This document shows positions 22,784 to 32,983 of a stretch of DNA of 64,000 nucleotides, one piece after another (position 1 is the stretch's first letter; each line of letters opens with the position of its first letter). The notes beneath the pieces are model-generated. The model did no database searches. It saw only the letters and a list, made by a program, of their open reading frames with translations, and had not been told where the DNA came from. Position numbers and translations under genes: made by a program. The stretch is from positions 248,001-312,000 of the forward strand of contig NZ_WXZL01000001.1 of NCBI RefSeq assembly GCF_009982895.1, written 5' to 3'. Source of the DNA: Deinococcus alpinitundrae. Its GTDB lineage: Bacteria; Deinococcota; Deinococci; Deinococcales; Deinococcaceae.

Positions 22784-23613
22784 GCTGGGAGCCGTATGCT
22801 GCCCTGCCAAGCAGCACCGTGACCGGCACCCTGCTTCGGTGGGAGGGCGTCGGCGACGCCAACCACGCGCCGCGCACCATCCTGGCCTGGTTGCCACCCT
22901 CCTACGCCTCGCAACCGGACAAGCACTACCCGGTGGTGTATCTCCACGACGGTCAGAACGTCTTCGACACGGCCACCAGCTACAACCTCAGCGAGTGGGG
23001 GGCCGACGAGACGCTCACCGCACTGGCGGCGGAGGGCCTGGAAGCCATCGCCGTCGCCATTCCCAACGCCAACGAGCGGCGCTACCACGAGTACAGCCCG
23101 GTGCGCCACCCCGGCTTTCCGCCGGAAGTCCAGGGCGGTGGGGGCGGCGACGCCTACCTCGACTTCCTGACCGATACCGTCAAGCCACTGGCCGACAATC
23201 ATCTGCGGACCCTGCCGGACGCGGCCCACACGGTGCTGCTCGGCTCCAGCATGGGCGGGCTGATCAGTCTGCACGCGCTCTTGACTCGTCCAAAGGTGTT
23301 CGGCAATGCTGGCGTGATGAGTCCGGCATTCTGGGCCTGTGCGGGCGAGGCGTTCGAGCGGGTGCGCAGCAGTCCAGCCATTGCGGGCAAGGTCTGGCTC
23401 GACATCGGCGGCAAGGAAGGCACCGATCACCCGGAGCAGGAGCAGGCCTACTGGGACGACGCCCACGCCATGCGCGATCTGCTGCTGGCAAAGGGCATGG
23501 GCGAACGCCTGCGCTTTCAGGCCGACCCGGAAGGCATTCACCGCGAGACGGCCTGGAAGGTGCGGCTGCCGGAAGCACTGCGCTTCTTGCTGGGCGGGAT
23601 GGACTCCGATTGA
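22780..23613 (+). CDS. Esterase-D/enterochelin-esterase family alpha/beta hydrolase
   Basis: A 277-residue hydrolase of the putative esterase family (PF00756). It has YPVVYLHDGQNVFD near residue 50, the nucleophile Ser in LGSSMGGLISLHAL and a late His in PEGIHRETAW. There is no signal peptide, so it should be cytoplasmic. The GTG start overlaps aroQ (GTGA), so it is translationally coupled to the shikimate genes. No obvious metabolic link; substrate unknown. Confidence 0.85.
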   Translation: MSWEPYAALPSSTVTGTLLRWEGVGDANHAPRTILAWLPPSYASQPDKHYPVVYLHDGQNVFDTATSYNLSEWGADETLTALAAEGLEAIAVAIPNANERRYHEYSPVRHPGFPPEVQGGGGGDAYLDFLTDTVKPLADNHLRTLPDAAHTVLLGSSMGGLISLHALLTRPKVFGNAGVMSPAFWACAGEAFERVRSSPAIAGKVWLDIGGKEGTDHPEQEQAYWDDAHAMRDLLLAKGMGERLRFQADPEGIHRETAWKVRLPEALRFLLGGMDSD

Positions 23614-23703
23614 ACCGGTTCATCTGACAGGTGGGATCCGACGAACCGAACTAGAGAACCATCCGGCGCGTTCCCGGCAATTAGGCCAATCCGTCTGACA
23701 CCC

Positions 23704-23709
23704 TAGACT
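23704..23709 (+). promoter_or_regulatory. Leaderless -10 box of the antiporter gene
   Basis: TAGACT ends 6 bases before the ATG at 23716. Confidence 0.55.
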
Positions 23710-23715
23710 GCGGGC

Positions 23716-24869
23716 ATGTCGCCCGCCGCCCTGTCTTCCAGCGAGCTGTTCGGCGTCTTCATGGTGCTGATCTCGGCGCTCTCTTACCTCAACAGCTGGT
23801 TCTGGAAGCTCTCGCCCACCATCGCCATGCTGATCAGCGGCCTGGTCATCGCGGGCGGCGTGGCGCTGGCCGACTCGCTCGGCTGGCCCACCGCCGGGCG
23901 CATCCGGGCGCTGGTGGAGTCGATTCCCTTCGGCACGCTGGTCTTCGACTGGCTGCTGAGCTTCCTGCTGTTTTCCAGCGCCCTGCAAATCGACGTGAAA
24001 CTGCTGTTTCGCAAGCGCCTGGCCGTCATCGCCATGACCCTGATCACCACCCTGATTACCATGCTGCTGCTGGGTGCGGGCTTTTACGGACTGCTGCACT
24101 GGGCCGGGCTGCCCATCACCTGGCCGCTGGCGCTGCTGTTCGGGGCCATCATCGCGCCCACCGACCCGGTGGCGGTGCTGCCGATGTTGCAGGCCGCCCG
24201 CGTGCCCAAGACCACCGAAACCCTGATTGCCGGGGAGAGTCTGTTCAACGACGGCGTGGGCGTGGTGGCCTTTACGGTGCTGGTGGCCGCCGCCCTGCCC
24301 GCCGCCGGGGAAGCGGCGCAGACCGTCACCGCGCTCAGCACCGCGTTGCTGTTTTTGCGCGAGATGCTCGGCGGGCTGCTGGCGGGAGCATGCCTGGGAT
24401 TGGTGGCGATGGTGCTGATCCGCAACGTGCCGCGCGACGAGAACACCCGACTGACCATCACGCTGGCGATGGTGGTGGGCGGCAACGCCCTGGCCCAGTG
24501 GCTGGGCATCAGCGCTCCGGTCACGGTGGCGGCCAGCGGGCTGATGCTCTCGGCGCTGCTGCAACTGTGGCGGCGGCGGTGATCGGGCTGAGCCTGCTGG
24601 CCCGGGCGCTGGGCGTGTGGCTGCCGGTGACGCTGCTCGACAAGCGCGAGCACTTCCCGCCCTATACCCGCCGGGTGATGATCTGGGCGGGCCTGCGCGG
24701 CGGCGTGACCCTGGCGCTGGCCTTCAATCTGCCCGACAATCCACTGCGCGGCACTTTTCTGGTGCTCAGCTACGCGGTGGTGGTGTTCAGCATGCTAATG
24801 CAGGGGCTGACGCTGCCAGGACTGGCCGGCAGGCTCAATGCGGCGGCCCAGGCTGCCGACGCGCCGTGA
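23716..24869 (+). pseudogene. CPA1-family Na+/H+ antiporter, broken by internal deletion and frameshift
   Basis: The first frame (23716-24582, 288 codons) has the conserved half of a NhaP-like antiporter: helices, APTDPVAVLPML and ESLFNDGVGVV with the Asp residues for ion binding. It stops just after LSALLQLWRRR. A second frame continues to 24869 with VIGLSLLARALGVWLPV and the RGGVTLALAFNLP helix typical of the C-terminal part. The stretch normally lying between them (the FWE...LNAxLFxLxGLE region) is missing. The break sits in a GGCGGCGGCGG run near 24565-24578. Either a real deletion or a sequencing or assembly error. Confidence 0.8.
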
Positions 24870-24887
24870 ACTGGGCCACGCCTGACC

Positions 24888-24893
24888 TAGACT
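24888..24893 (+). promoter_or_regulatory. Promoter -10 of the lipid cassette
   Basis: TAGACT at 24888-24893 lies 28 bases before the ATG at 24922, with GGAGG between (about 24911-24915). This start is therefore leadered, unlike the same box at 20588 and 23704. Confidence 0.45.
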
Positions 24894-24921
24894 GGCCGCA
24901 CCACCCACCGGAGGAAGATGC

Positions 24922-25524
24922 ATGACCCTGTACGCCGCCAAGCCCGCGTTCCAGAAACTGCTGCGCCCGCTGGCCTACCGACTGGCCGACTCAGGGATCA
25001 GCGCCAACACCGTGACGCTGGGTGCCATGTTCCTATCGGTGGTGCTGGGCGCGGGTCTGGCGCTCAATATCACGCACGGAGGGCGCTGGGTATTCTTCTT
25101 GCTGCCCCTGTTTTTGCTCATTCGGATGGCCCTCAACGCCATCGACGGCCTGATCGCCCGCGAGAAAGGGCAGGTGAGCCGCCTGGGGGCGTACCTCAAC
25201 GAACTCGGCGACGTGGTGTCCGATTCGGCGCTGTATCTGCCGTTCACGCTGCTGCCGTTCGGCTGGCCCGCCGCCGTGCTAGTGACCCTCAGCGCCGCTG
25301 GCGAGCTGGCCGGAGCGCTGGGGCCGTCCAATGGAGCCAGCCGCCGCTACGACGGGCCGCTGGGCAAGAGTGACCGCGCTCTGTGGCTGAGCGTGCTGGC
25401 GCTGCTGCTCGGCTTCGGCCTCGCGCCGGGTCGGTGGCTGACCGGGGTGCTGCTGGTGCTGTGTGCCCTGGCGGCGCTGACCATCGCCAACCGGGTTCGG
25501 CGCGCCCTCAGGGAAGCGGCGTGA
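24922..25524 (+). CDS. CDP-alcohol phosphatidyltransferase family protein (YnbA-like)
   Basis: A 200-residue membrane enzyme with about five hydrophobic helices. The catalytic motif is DGLIAR-x8-G-x3-N-x3-D; the usual first Asp of the second half is Asn, followed by NELGDVVSD as I recall for the YnbA-like branch. Such enzymes transfer a phosphatidyl group from CDP-diacylglycerol to an alcohol. The acceptor here is unknown. It overlaps the CdsA-like gene (GTGA), which fits a pair making and using CDP-diacylglycerol. Confidence 0.85.
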   Translation: MTLYAAKPAFQKLLRPLAYRLADSGISANTVTLGAMFLSVVLGAGLALNITHGGRWVFFLLPLFLLIRMALNAIDGLIAREKGQVSRLGAYLNELGDVVSDSALYLPFTLLPFGWPAAVLVTLSAAGELAGALGPSNGASRRYDGPLGKSDRALWLSVLALLLGFGLAPGRWLTGVLLVLCALAALTIANRVRRALREAA

Positions 25525-26474
25525 GCGCCATGCTGGACACCTTGCGCGGCGGTGTGGGCGCGGTGCTGGGCTTCATTCTGCTGCTCTTGATCGTCGCCAC
25601 CTTCATCTCGGAAGTCGTGCCGAGGCTGCGGGGCCGGTCAGGCAGCCCTGAGCTGATCTCGCGGGTGCGGGCCTGGTGGGTCATGGCCGGGCTGTTCGTG
25701 CTGGCGGTGCTGGTGGGCAAACGGGTGGGCATCGCCTTCGTGATGCTGCTGTCATATCTGGCCCTCAAGGAATATCTCAGCCTGGTGCCGCAGCGCAGCG
25801 CCGACCGCAAGGTGCTGCTGTGGGTGTACCTGGCGATTCCGCTGCAGTACCTGTGGGTCTTCACCGGGCGCTACGGCATGTTCATCATCACCCTCCCGGT
25901 GTACCTGTTCTTGCTGCTCCCCTTCCGGCTGATGCTCACCGGCATCACCCAAAACTTTCTGCGGGCCAGTTCGACGCTGCATTGGGGCCTGATGCTGACG
26001 GTGTTCTGCCTGGGCCACCTGGCCTACCTGCTGGTCTTGCCGCCCCTGCATCCAGCGGGTGGGGTGGGCCTGCTGCTCTACGTGGTGCTGGTGACGCAGT
26101 TCAACGATGTGGCGCAGTATGTCAGCGGCAAGAGTTTCGGCAAGCGCAAGATCGTGCCGCAGGTGAGCCCCGGCAAAACCTGGGAGGGCTTTCTGGGTGG
26201 GCTGGTGGCCACCGCCGTGCTGGCAGTGCTGATCGCGCCCATCATCACGCCGCTGAACCGCTGGGAAGCGCTGATTCTGGGCCTGCTACTGCCCGCCGTC
26301 GGCTTTATCGGGGACGTGACCATGAGTGCGGTCAAGCGCGATCTGGGCGTCAAGGACGCGTCCAGCCTCATTCCCGGTCACGGCGGCATTCTGGACCGGG
26401 TCGACAGCTTGATGTTCACGGCCCCGGTGTTCTTCCACTTCATCTACTACTTCGTCTACGGGCCGTACCGCTGA
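25521..26474 (+). CDS. Phosphatidate cytidylyltransferase family protein (YnbB/CdsA-like)
   Basis: A 317-residue multi-helix membrane protein. The C-terminal half contains the complete CdsA signature (SAVKRDLGVKD, then SLIPGHGGILDRVDS), so it should make CDP-diacylglycerol from phosphatidic acid and CTP. GTG at 25521 overlaps the previous stop; an ATG at 25530 is an alternative. It sits between a CDP-alcohol transferase and a PlsC acyltransferase. It resembles E. coli YnbB in size and company. Confidence 0.86.
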   Translation: MSAMLDTLRGGVGAVLGFILLLLIVATFISEVVPRLRGRSGSPELISRVRAWWVMAGLFVLAVLVGKRVGIAFVMLLSYLALKEYLSLVPQRSADRKVLLWVYLAIPLQYLWVFTGRYGMFIITLPVYLFLLLPFRLMLTGITQNFLRASSTLHWGLMLTVFCLGHLAYLLVLPPLHPAGGVGLLLYVVLVTQFNDVAQYVSGKSFGKRKIVPQVSPGKTWEGFLGGLVATAVLAVLIAPIITPLNRWEALILGLLLPAVGFIGDVTMSAVKRDLGVKDASSLIPGHGGILDRVDSLMFTAPVFFHFIYYFVYGPYR

Positions 26475-27148
26475 TGCCCGACGCCGCCGACCCAGCTGGT
26501 CTGCCAACCTGGGTGCGCCCGCTGTTTTTCGCGGCGATCGTTCGGCCCGCGCTGCTGATCGGCTTCGGCCTGGGGATGCGCCACCGCGAACGCCTGCCGC
26601 AGACGGGTCCGGCCATCGTGGTCGCCAACCACAACAGTCACCTCGACACCCTGCTCCTGCTCTCGCTGTTCCGGCTCTCGACGCTAGGGCGGGTGCGGCC
26701 CGCCGCCGCTGCCGACTATTTCGGTAAGGCGGGCGTGGTGCGCTGGGTCACCCAGCATCTCATCGGGGCCATCCTGATCGAGCGCCACCACGAGGGAGGC
26801 CGCCGCGCCGACCCGCTCGCGCCGCTGAGCGCTGCCCTGGAGCGCGGCGAGATCGTGCTGCTGTTTCCCGAGGGCACGCGCGGCCAGCCGGAAGTGCGCG
26901 AGGCCTTCAAGACCGGGCTGGCCCACCTGGCCCGCCGCCACGCGGGCGTGCCGGTGATTCCGGTGGCGCTGCGGGGGCTGGGCCACGCGCTACCAAAGGG
27001 CGAGTGGATTCCGGTGCCGCTGAACTTGTACGCGGCGGTGGGCGAGGCAGTGCAAGCCGATCCGAGAAACAAGCCCGCCTTCACGGCAGCGGTGGAGGCC
27101 GCCATCGACAAGCTCGACGCCGAACTGCCGACCTCCGTTTGGGATTAG
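26474..27148 (+). CDS. 1-Acyl-sn-glycerol-3-phosphate acyltransferase (PlsC family)
   Basis: A 224-residue acyltransferase. It has the NHxxHLD catalytic motif (VANHNSHLDTLLL) near residue 50, FPEGTRGQPE for glycerol-phosphate binding and IPVALRGLGHALPKG later. The ATG at 26474 overlaps the previous stop (TGATG). It would supply phosphatidic acid to the CdsA-like enzyme just upstream, or acylate another lipid intermediate. Confidence 0.87.
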   Translation: MPDAADPAGLPTWVRPLFFAAIVRPALLIGFGLGMRHRERLPQTGPAIVVANHNSHLDTLLLLSLFRLSTLGRVRPAAAADYFGKAGVVRWVTQHLIGAILIERHHEGGRRADPLAPLSAALERGEIVLLFPEGTRGQPEVREAFKTGLAHLARRHAGVPVIPVALRGLGHALPKGEWIPVPLNLYAAVGEAVQADPRNKPAFTAAVEAAIDKLDAELPTSVWD

Positions 27149-27203
27149 CCGTCCCACACGCCACCGGGACGAAAGTCCCAAGCTCCCTTCACCTTCTCCT
27201 CAA

Positions 27204-27231
27204 TTGCTGACATTCTGTCAGTTGGTAGCAT
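27204..27231 (+). promoter_or_regulatory. Methyltransferase promoter with a perfect palindrome
   Basis: TTGCTG (27204-27209) and TAGCAT (27226-27231) form a -35/-10 pair 16 bases apart, and the -10 ends 5 bases before the ATG at 27237. CTGACA-TTC-TGTCAG (27207-27221) is a perfect 15-bp palindrome filling the spacer, a classical operator position. Confidence 0.55.
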
Positions 27232-27236
27232 CAGCC

Positions 27237-28109
27237 ATGACTCCAACCTACGAAGAGCTGGCCCGTCCACTGCACCTCGTCAGCCCCAAGCGTTGGTATT
27301 ACGGCGCAGTGCGCCGCGTCATGAAGCTGGCGAGTCCGCTGAGCCGGGGCCTGAGCATCGGCTTTCAGCACGGCTTCGACTCGGGCGTGATGCTGGAGCA
27401 CGTCTACCAGAACATCCCCACCGGCACGGGGCCACTCGGCAAGCTGATCGACCGCATCTACCTCAATGCGCCAGGCTGGACTGGTATCCGGGCACGCGGC
27501 GGGCTGGTCAAGGACGCGCTGCGGGCGGCGTTGCGCGAACAGGCCCCAGCAGCGGGCGGCACGCTGCGCCTGCTTGACGTGGCCTGCGGCGGCGGAAGAT
27601 ACGACCTGGAAGTCTTGGAGGAGTTTCAGGCGAGCCGCCCTGACGTGACGGTACAAGCGACTCTGCGCGACTACGCCCAGGTGAACGTGGACAGCGCCCA
27701 GGCCTTGGGCCAGCAGCTCGGGGTGCGTGGCGTAACGTACCAGCGGGCCGACGCCTTCAGCGACGCGGATTCGCAGCGAGCAACCGAAGGCGGCCTGATG
27801 GACATCGCCGTCGTGTCGGGCTTGCACGAGATTCTGGCCGACGACGAACTGATTCATCAGCACTTCAGGCAACTGAGCGGGGTGCTCAAACTCGGCGGCA
27901 CGCTGATCTACACCTTGCAGCCGACCCACCCGCAGGTGGAGTTCACCGCCCGCACATTGCCGTCCAACACCGGAGATATGTGGGTGATGCGCCTGAGAAG
28001 CGCCGAACTGATCGAGGGCTGGGCCAGCGAGGGCGGCTTTACGACCAGAGCAAAGTGGATGGAGCCGCAGGGCATTTTCGGAGTGGTGCTGGCGAGGAAG
28101 GCGGCTTGA
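27237..28109 (+). CDS. Class I SAM-dependent methyltransferase, YnbC C-domain-like
   Basis: A 290-residue protein. The first 100 residues include GFDSGVMLEHVYQNIP and RIYLNAPGWTGIRARG, a segment that recalls the methyltransferase half of YnbC-type bifunctional proteins. The SAM site LLDVACGGGRYDLE follows at about residue 115, and the late strand ends GIFGVVLARKA. There is no hydrolase domain, unlike YnbC. Its own promoter carries a palindrome. Position behind the YnbA/YnbB/PlsC genes suggests lipid modification; substrate unknown. Confidence 0.78.
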   Translation: MTPTYEELARPLHLVSPKRWYYGAVRRVMKLASPLSRGLSIGFQHGFDSGVMLEHVYQNIPTGTGPLGKLIDRIYLNAPGWTGIRARGGLVKDALRAALREQAPAAGGTLRLLDVACGGGRYDLEVLEEFQASRPDVTVQATLRDYAQVNVDSAQALGQQLGVRGVTYQRADAFSDADSQRATEGGLMDIAVVSGLHEILADDELIHQHFRQLSGVLKLGGTLIYTLQPTHPQVEFTARTLPSNTGDMWVMRLRSAELIEGWASEGGFTTRAKWMEPQGIFGVVLARKAA

Positions 28110-28535
28110 GTCCCGTTCAAACTGGAAGCTTGAACTCATGGCGTACGTCTCCAAAAGTGTTTTCGAGCGCTGCCTTCTTCCAGCCCACGTCTTGACTTGA
28201 GTGCACCTTGTTCGCGGCCTAGAGGAACTGTGGGCGGTGATGGGCAGCACGACCCGAACCAGGCTCCAGAAGCACGGGGGCTCTGGCTCTGCTAGCATCA
28301 GCTTGTCTGGTAGGCTCCCCGGCGCGATTGCATCACTGATTGACCGGAATTCTTAGCAAAAGCTGCTCGAAAAATTATCGCTCGATATCCGGCAGCTTCT
28401 ATGCCGCAGCCAGCGGGCCTGAATGGCTGAGAATGAGTACCTCGATCCTGAAGTTCCTCAGTGACCGCTAGCGCGAATGCCTCAGTGGAGGCGGTGAGGT
28501 CCGCCAACTCAGCTGAGCAACACAGCGGGAGTCCG
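28110..28535 (+). other. Gene-less stretch
   Basis: About 425 bp without a convincing gene. A TAGCAT box lies near 28294 but no good reading frame follows it. A 13-base string, CTGCTCGAAAAAT, near 28364 recurs near 29728 ahead of thrS. Confidence 0.4.
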
Positions 28536-29162
28536 CTACTCTCCCGTCCATTTCCCCGCATTGAGCGCCGCTTCGGTCCTGTTTTTGACCTGCATCTTGG
28601 ACAGCACACTCTTAACATGGTTCTTGACGGTGCTCTCGCTGATCCCGAGGCCCCGGGCAATCTGCTTGTTGCTCAGGCCTTTTGCCAGCAGACGCAGCGT
28701 TTCCAGTTCCCGGGGGCTAAGGTGCTCCAGTTCCTGCTGGCGGGTGGTCAGCAGGTGCAGATACTTGCTGACCACGATCGGCTGAATGAATACCTCGCCC
28801 GCCGCCACCCGACGCACCACGTCGAAGAGTTCCTGGGACCGCACATCTTTGAGCAAGTACCCTTTGTCCCTGGCGCGAATTCCGTCCAGCACATAGTTCT
28901 CAGTGTCGAAGGTGGTCAGGATCAGCACCCGGCTTGCCGAGCCGAGTTCGTGCAGCCGGGCGGTGGTCTTGACGCCGTCCAGCTCCGGCATCTGAATATC
29001 CATCAGCACCACGTCGGGGTTGAGGCGCTCGACCAGGCCCAGGGCTTCCAGGCCGTTGCCCGCTTCACCGATCACTTCGAAGTCGTCGTCGGTTTCAAAG
29101 AGGGAGCGCAGGCCGAAGCGCATCAGCGGCTGATCGTCAACGATGGCGAGGGTGATGGTCAT
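28536..29162 (-). CDS. NarL/FixJ-family response regulator
   Basis: A 208-residue two-component regulator. The receiver domain has the phospho-acceptor Asp in [14 protein letters not shown] near residue 55 and a Lys in KGYLLKD. The C-terminal LuxR-type helix-turn-helix is [20 protein letters not shown] and [18 protein letters not shown]. Family members bind DNA as phosphorylated dimers. The start overlaps the stop of what looks like the last codons of a histidine kinase, but that kinase is gone. It is therefore an orphan in this window. Confidence 0.9.
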   Translation of the reverse strand: MTITLAIVDDQPLMRFGLRSLFETDDDFEVIGEAGNGLEALGLVERLNPDVVLMDIQMPELDGVKTTARLHELGSASRVLILTTFDTENYVLDGIRARDKGYLLKDVRSQELFDVVRRVAAGEVFIQPIVVSKYLHLLTTRQQELEHLSPRELETLRLLAKGLSNKQIARGLGISESTVKNHVKSVLSKMQVKNRTEAALNAGKWTGE

Positions 29163-29218
29163 AGGGAAGCCGCCTTTGGAGAGGTCAGGGCGCGGGGCAA
29201 GCGGGCCACGTGGCCCTG
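29159..29218 (-). pseudogene. C-terminal remnant of a sensor histidine kinase
   Basis: In the frame whose TGA (29161-29159) overlaps the regulator's ATG, the last codons read [18 protein letters not shown]. This looks like the end of a NarX-type kinase (RLP after the final strand). The frame then enters sequence that reads as a membrane protein on the other strand. The kinase call rests on the stop/start overlap, the short RLP tail and the missing partner. Confidence 0.4.
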
Positions 29219-29542
29219 GGCGTGATCTTCGGGGGGCTGGCCAGCAGCGCTTCTCAGGTCTTTCGTCAGGGCAACAAGGTGATGGTCAAGTCGGGCTGGC
29301 TTTACGCCTCGATCTGGGTGGCCGCGACGGGTCTGCGGGTGGCCTTTGCCGAACTAGCGACGTACAACCCGGCTGTTCAGGCCTGGATCGTGAACTTCAG
29401 CATTCACAACCAGATCACCGGGCCGGAAGCCTGGCGAGCAGGGTTCGTGCTGATGGCGCTGGTGATGGTCATGACCCGCATCACGCTGGTGACCGTTCGT
29501 GGCCAGCTGATTCAGCCCGCCACCCAGCCTCAGCTGGCCTGA
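29210..29542 (+). pseudogene. C-terminal fragment of a small membrane protein
   Basis: The 110 codons encode two to three hydrophobic segments (SGWLYASIWVAATGLRVAF, FVLMALVMVMTRITLV) with the look of the membrane proteins of about 180 residues that often sit beside two-component genes. The N-terminal half, promoter and ribosome site are absent. The 5' end abuts the kinase remnant, so a deletion probably joined the two. Confidence 0.45.
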
Positions 29543-29653
29543 GACCGTCGGTCCATTCAACATAGCGGATGCAGGGAAAGGAGACCCGAGCCTTTCCCCC
29601 ACACCTTTTACCAACGGCTCGGAGCAGTGGCCGCTCTGCGTGATCTCCTCTGC

Positions 29654-29659
29654 TAGACT
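29654..29659 (+). promoter_or_regulatory. thrS leader promoter -10
   Basis: TAGACT ends 6 bases before the ATG of a 35-codon leader reading frame. The thrS start lies 196 bases past the box, so this transcript would carry an attenuator-like region. Confidence 0.5.
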
Positions 29660-29665
29660 GAATCC

Positions 29666-29773
29666 ATGCGGCCCTTCCTCCATCATTCCGGTCTGATGAT
29701 GCCTGGCACGGGTCTGTCTTCAAATCCTGCTCGAAAAATAGCCCTGCGGCTGACCCGAACTAGAAGCGCCTGA
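29666..29773 (+). CDS. Predicted leader peptide upstream of thrS (35 aa)
   Basis: A leaderless-type start (ATG at 29666, TAGACT 6 bases upstream) opens a 35-codon frame. It ends LTRTRSA, with Thr codons ACC (29753) and ACT (29759) close to the TGA at 29771. The stop lies inside the 5' arm of a strong hairpin that precedes thrS. A ribosome slowed at the Thr codons would sit on that arm. Coding is inferred only from promoter spacing, codon position and context; no homologue is known to me. Confidence 0.45.
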   Translation: MRPFLHHSGLMMPGTGLSSNPARKIALRLTRTRSA

Positions 29774-29803
29774 GAGCCAGTTTCTGCTCTCGGGCGTTCT
29801 TCT
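29762..29803 (+). terminator. Terminator/attenuator hairpin before thrS
   Basis: AGAAGCGCCTGAGAGC (29762-29777) pairs with GCTCTCGGGCGTTCTTCT (29786-29803), allowing one G-U pair and a two-base bulge, around the loop CAGTTTCT. The end of the 3' arm is pyrimidine-rich (TTCTTCT). No T-box consensus is present. Confidence 0.6.
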
Positions 29804-29854
29804 GTCCTGCGTCCAGACCGGGCCAGCCTCAACCCATGCCCCACAGGAGTTCCC

Positions 29855-31804
<1,950 letters not shown>

Positions 31805-31863
31805 GGTAGGTAGAGAACCGCCGCCAACCTTTGAGGGGTGAGCGGCGATCTTTTCATCTGTAC

Positions 31864-32220
31864 TTATTTGGTAGTGAGAATTCCTGTTCTTGGGATGACC
31901 TCGGGTGGGCGTTTGAACGTCGGATTGAGCTTGAGAAGAATAGCCGTATTCTTTGGAGCTTTCTCCCACGCTTTTGCAGAATCGGCAAAACGAAAGTTTT
32001 TCATTCCTGGTTTGTCGCTGGCACTGAAGTTGAAAAACTTTGACGTTCCAGAAGCATCAGCATGGGTCATATACGAGCTGAGGAAAAAGCCTTTAAACGT
32101 AAGGAGATTCTGTGGAGTTCGCCGCTTTATGGCCAGAGTATAAATCTCTCGCGGAATCAAATCATGGACAATGAGGAGAATTTTGTGCCCTTTTGTTTCG
32201 AAGAACGGCTCCCAGTCCAT
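31864..32220 (-). CDS. Hypothetical protein in a low-GC patch
   Basis: A 118-residue protein (MDWEPFFETKGHKILLIVHD...) that I do not recognise. It is basic, with no signal peptide or clear membrane helix. AATGGAGAG precedes the ATG at a proper distance. The region is far less GC-rich than its neighbours, which points to horizontal gain. An overlapping frame on the other strand has no ribosome site. Confidence 0.5.
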   Translation of the reverse strand: MDWEPFFETKGHKILLIVHDLIPREIYTLAIKRRTPQNLLTFKGFFLSSYMTHADASGTSKFFNFSASDKPGMKNFRFADSAKAWEKAPKNTAILLKLNPTFKRPPEVIPRTGILTTK

Positions 32221-32321
32221 AAACCACTCTCCATTACCTCTTGATGAAGCAACGCCGCTCTCTAGGGGTCAAAAGTCAGGGGTAGCCAAGAAAAGTCGGC
32301 TCCGGTACGGTGTTTTCCGCG

Positions 32322-32982
32322 ATGAGAACAGTCTAGAGCCAACACCCACAAGATCACTTGTTCACCCTGCTCGGACCACATTTTCCGATTGACCCTCGCC
32401 GACTCACCGTGCTGACGGCGTTGATTCTGGCCATGACTGAGGGCCGCACGGTCTACCTGGATCAATTGGTCTCGCGAATCCGCTTACCGGGCAGCGAGGA
32501 GACGCTATACCAGCGTCTCAAGCGGTTCGTGCAGTTCGACTGGCCAGCGCAGCAACAACTGATCGCCGCCTTGATCCTCAATCACCTTCAGCATGAGCCG
32601 GAGTTGATCTTGATCATGGATCGAACCCACTGGAAATGGGAGGCAGCGCGACCTGAACTTCGTGATCCTCAGCGTGAGATGGAGAACGTTCAGTTTTCCG
32701 ATGGACTGGACGTTGTTGCCCCACAGGGGCAACAGCAAGACCGTCACCCGAACGGCGCTTTCAAGTCAGGTGATGCCGCTCCTGCAGGGCAAGCGTCTGG
32801 GACTGCTCGCGGATCGTGAGTTCATCGGCCAGGACGGTCTTGCACGCTCAAACGTCTGGGGATCAAGCCGATCATTCGCTTGAAAGCTGATATCCGGGTC
32901 AATAAAGCGCCGGTCTGGGTCTCCTTCAAGAAACGCCAGCCTAGTGAACTGCGGATCTGGCACTGCCCGATGACGATCTATG
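32322..32982 (+). pseudogene. IS4-family transposase remnant
   Basis: Pieces of an IS4-type DDE transposase lie in several frames: GPHFPIDPRRLTVLTALILA, then the DDE-region [12 protein letters not shown], then [39 protein letters not shown] and IWHCPMTIYG. Frames change near 32650-32680 and 32840-32880, a TAG interrupts the start at 32334, and the 3' third is missing. It ends against a remnant of another gene at about 32982. Confidence 0.8.
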
Positions 32983-32983
32983 G

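Noticed and set aside
28298..28660. Minus-strand frame of 120 codons overlapping the regulator's end
   Set aside because: It overlaps the response regulator coding region in another frame and has no ribosome site or recognisable motif.
29655..29854. T-box riboswitch before thrS
   Set aside because: The T-box consensus and specifier stem were looked for and are absent. The only structure is one hairpin overlapping a short reading frame.
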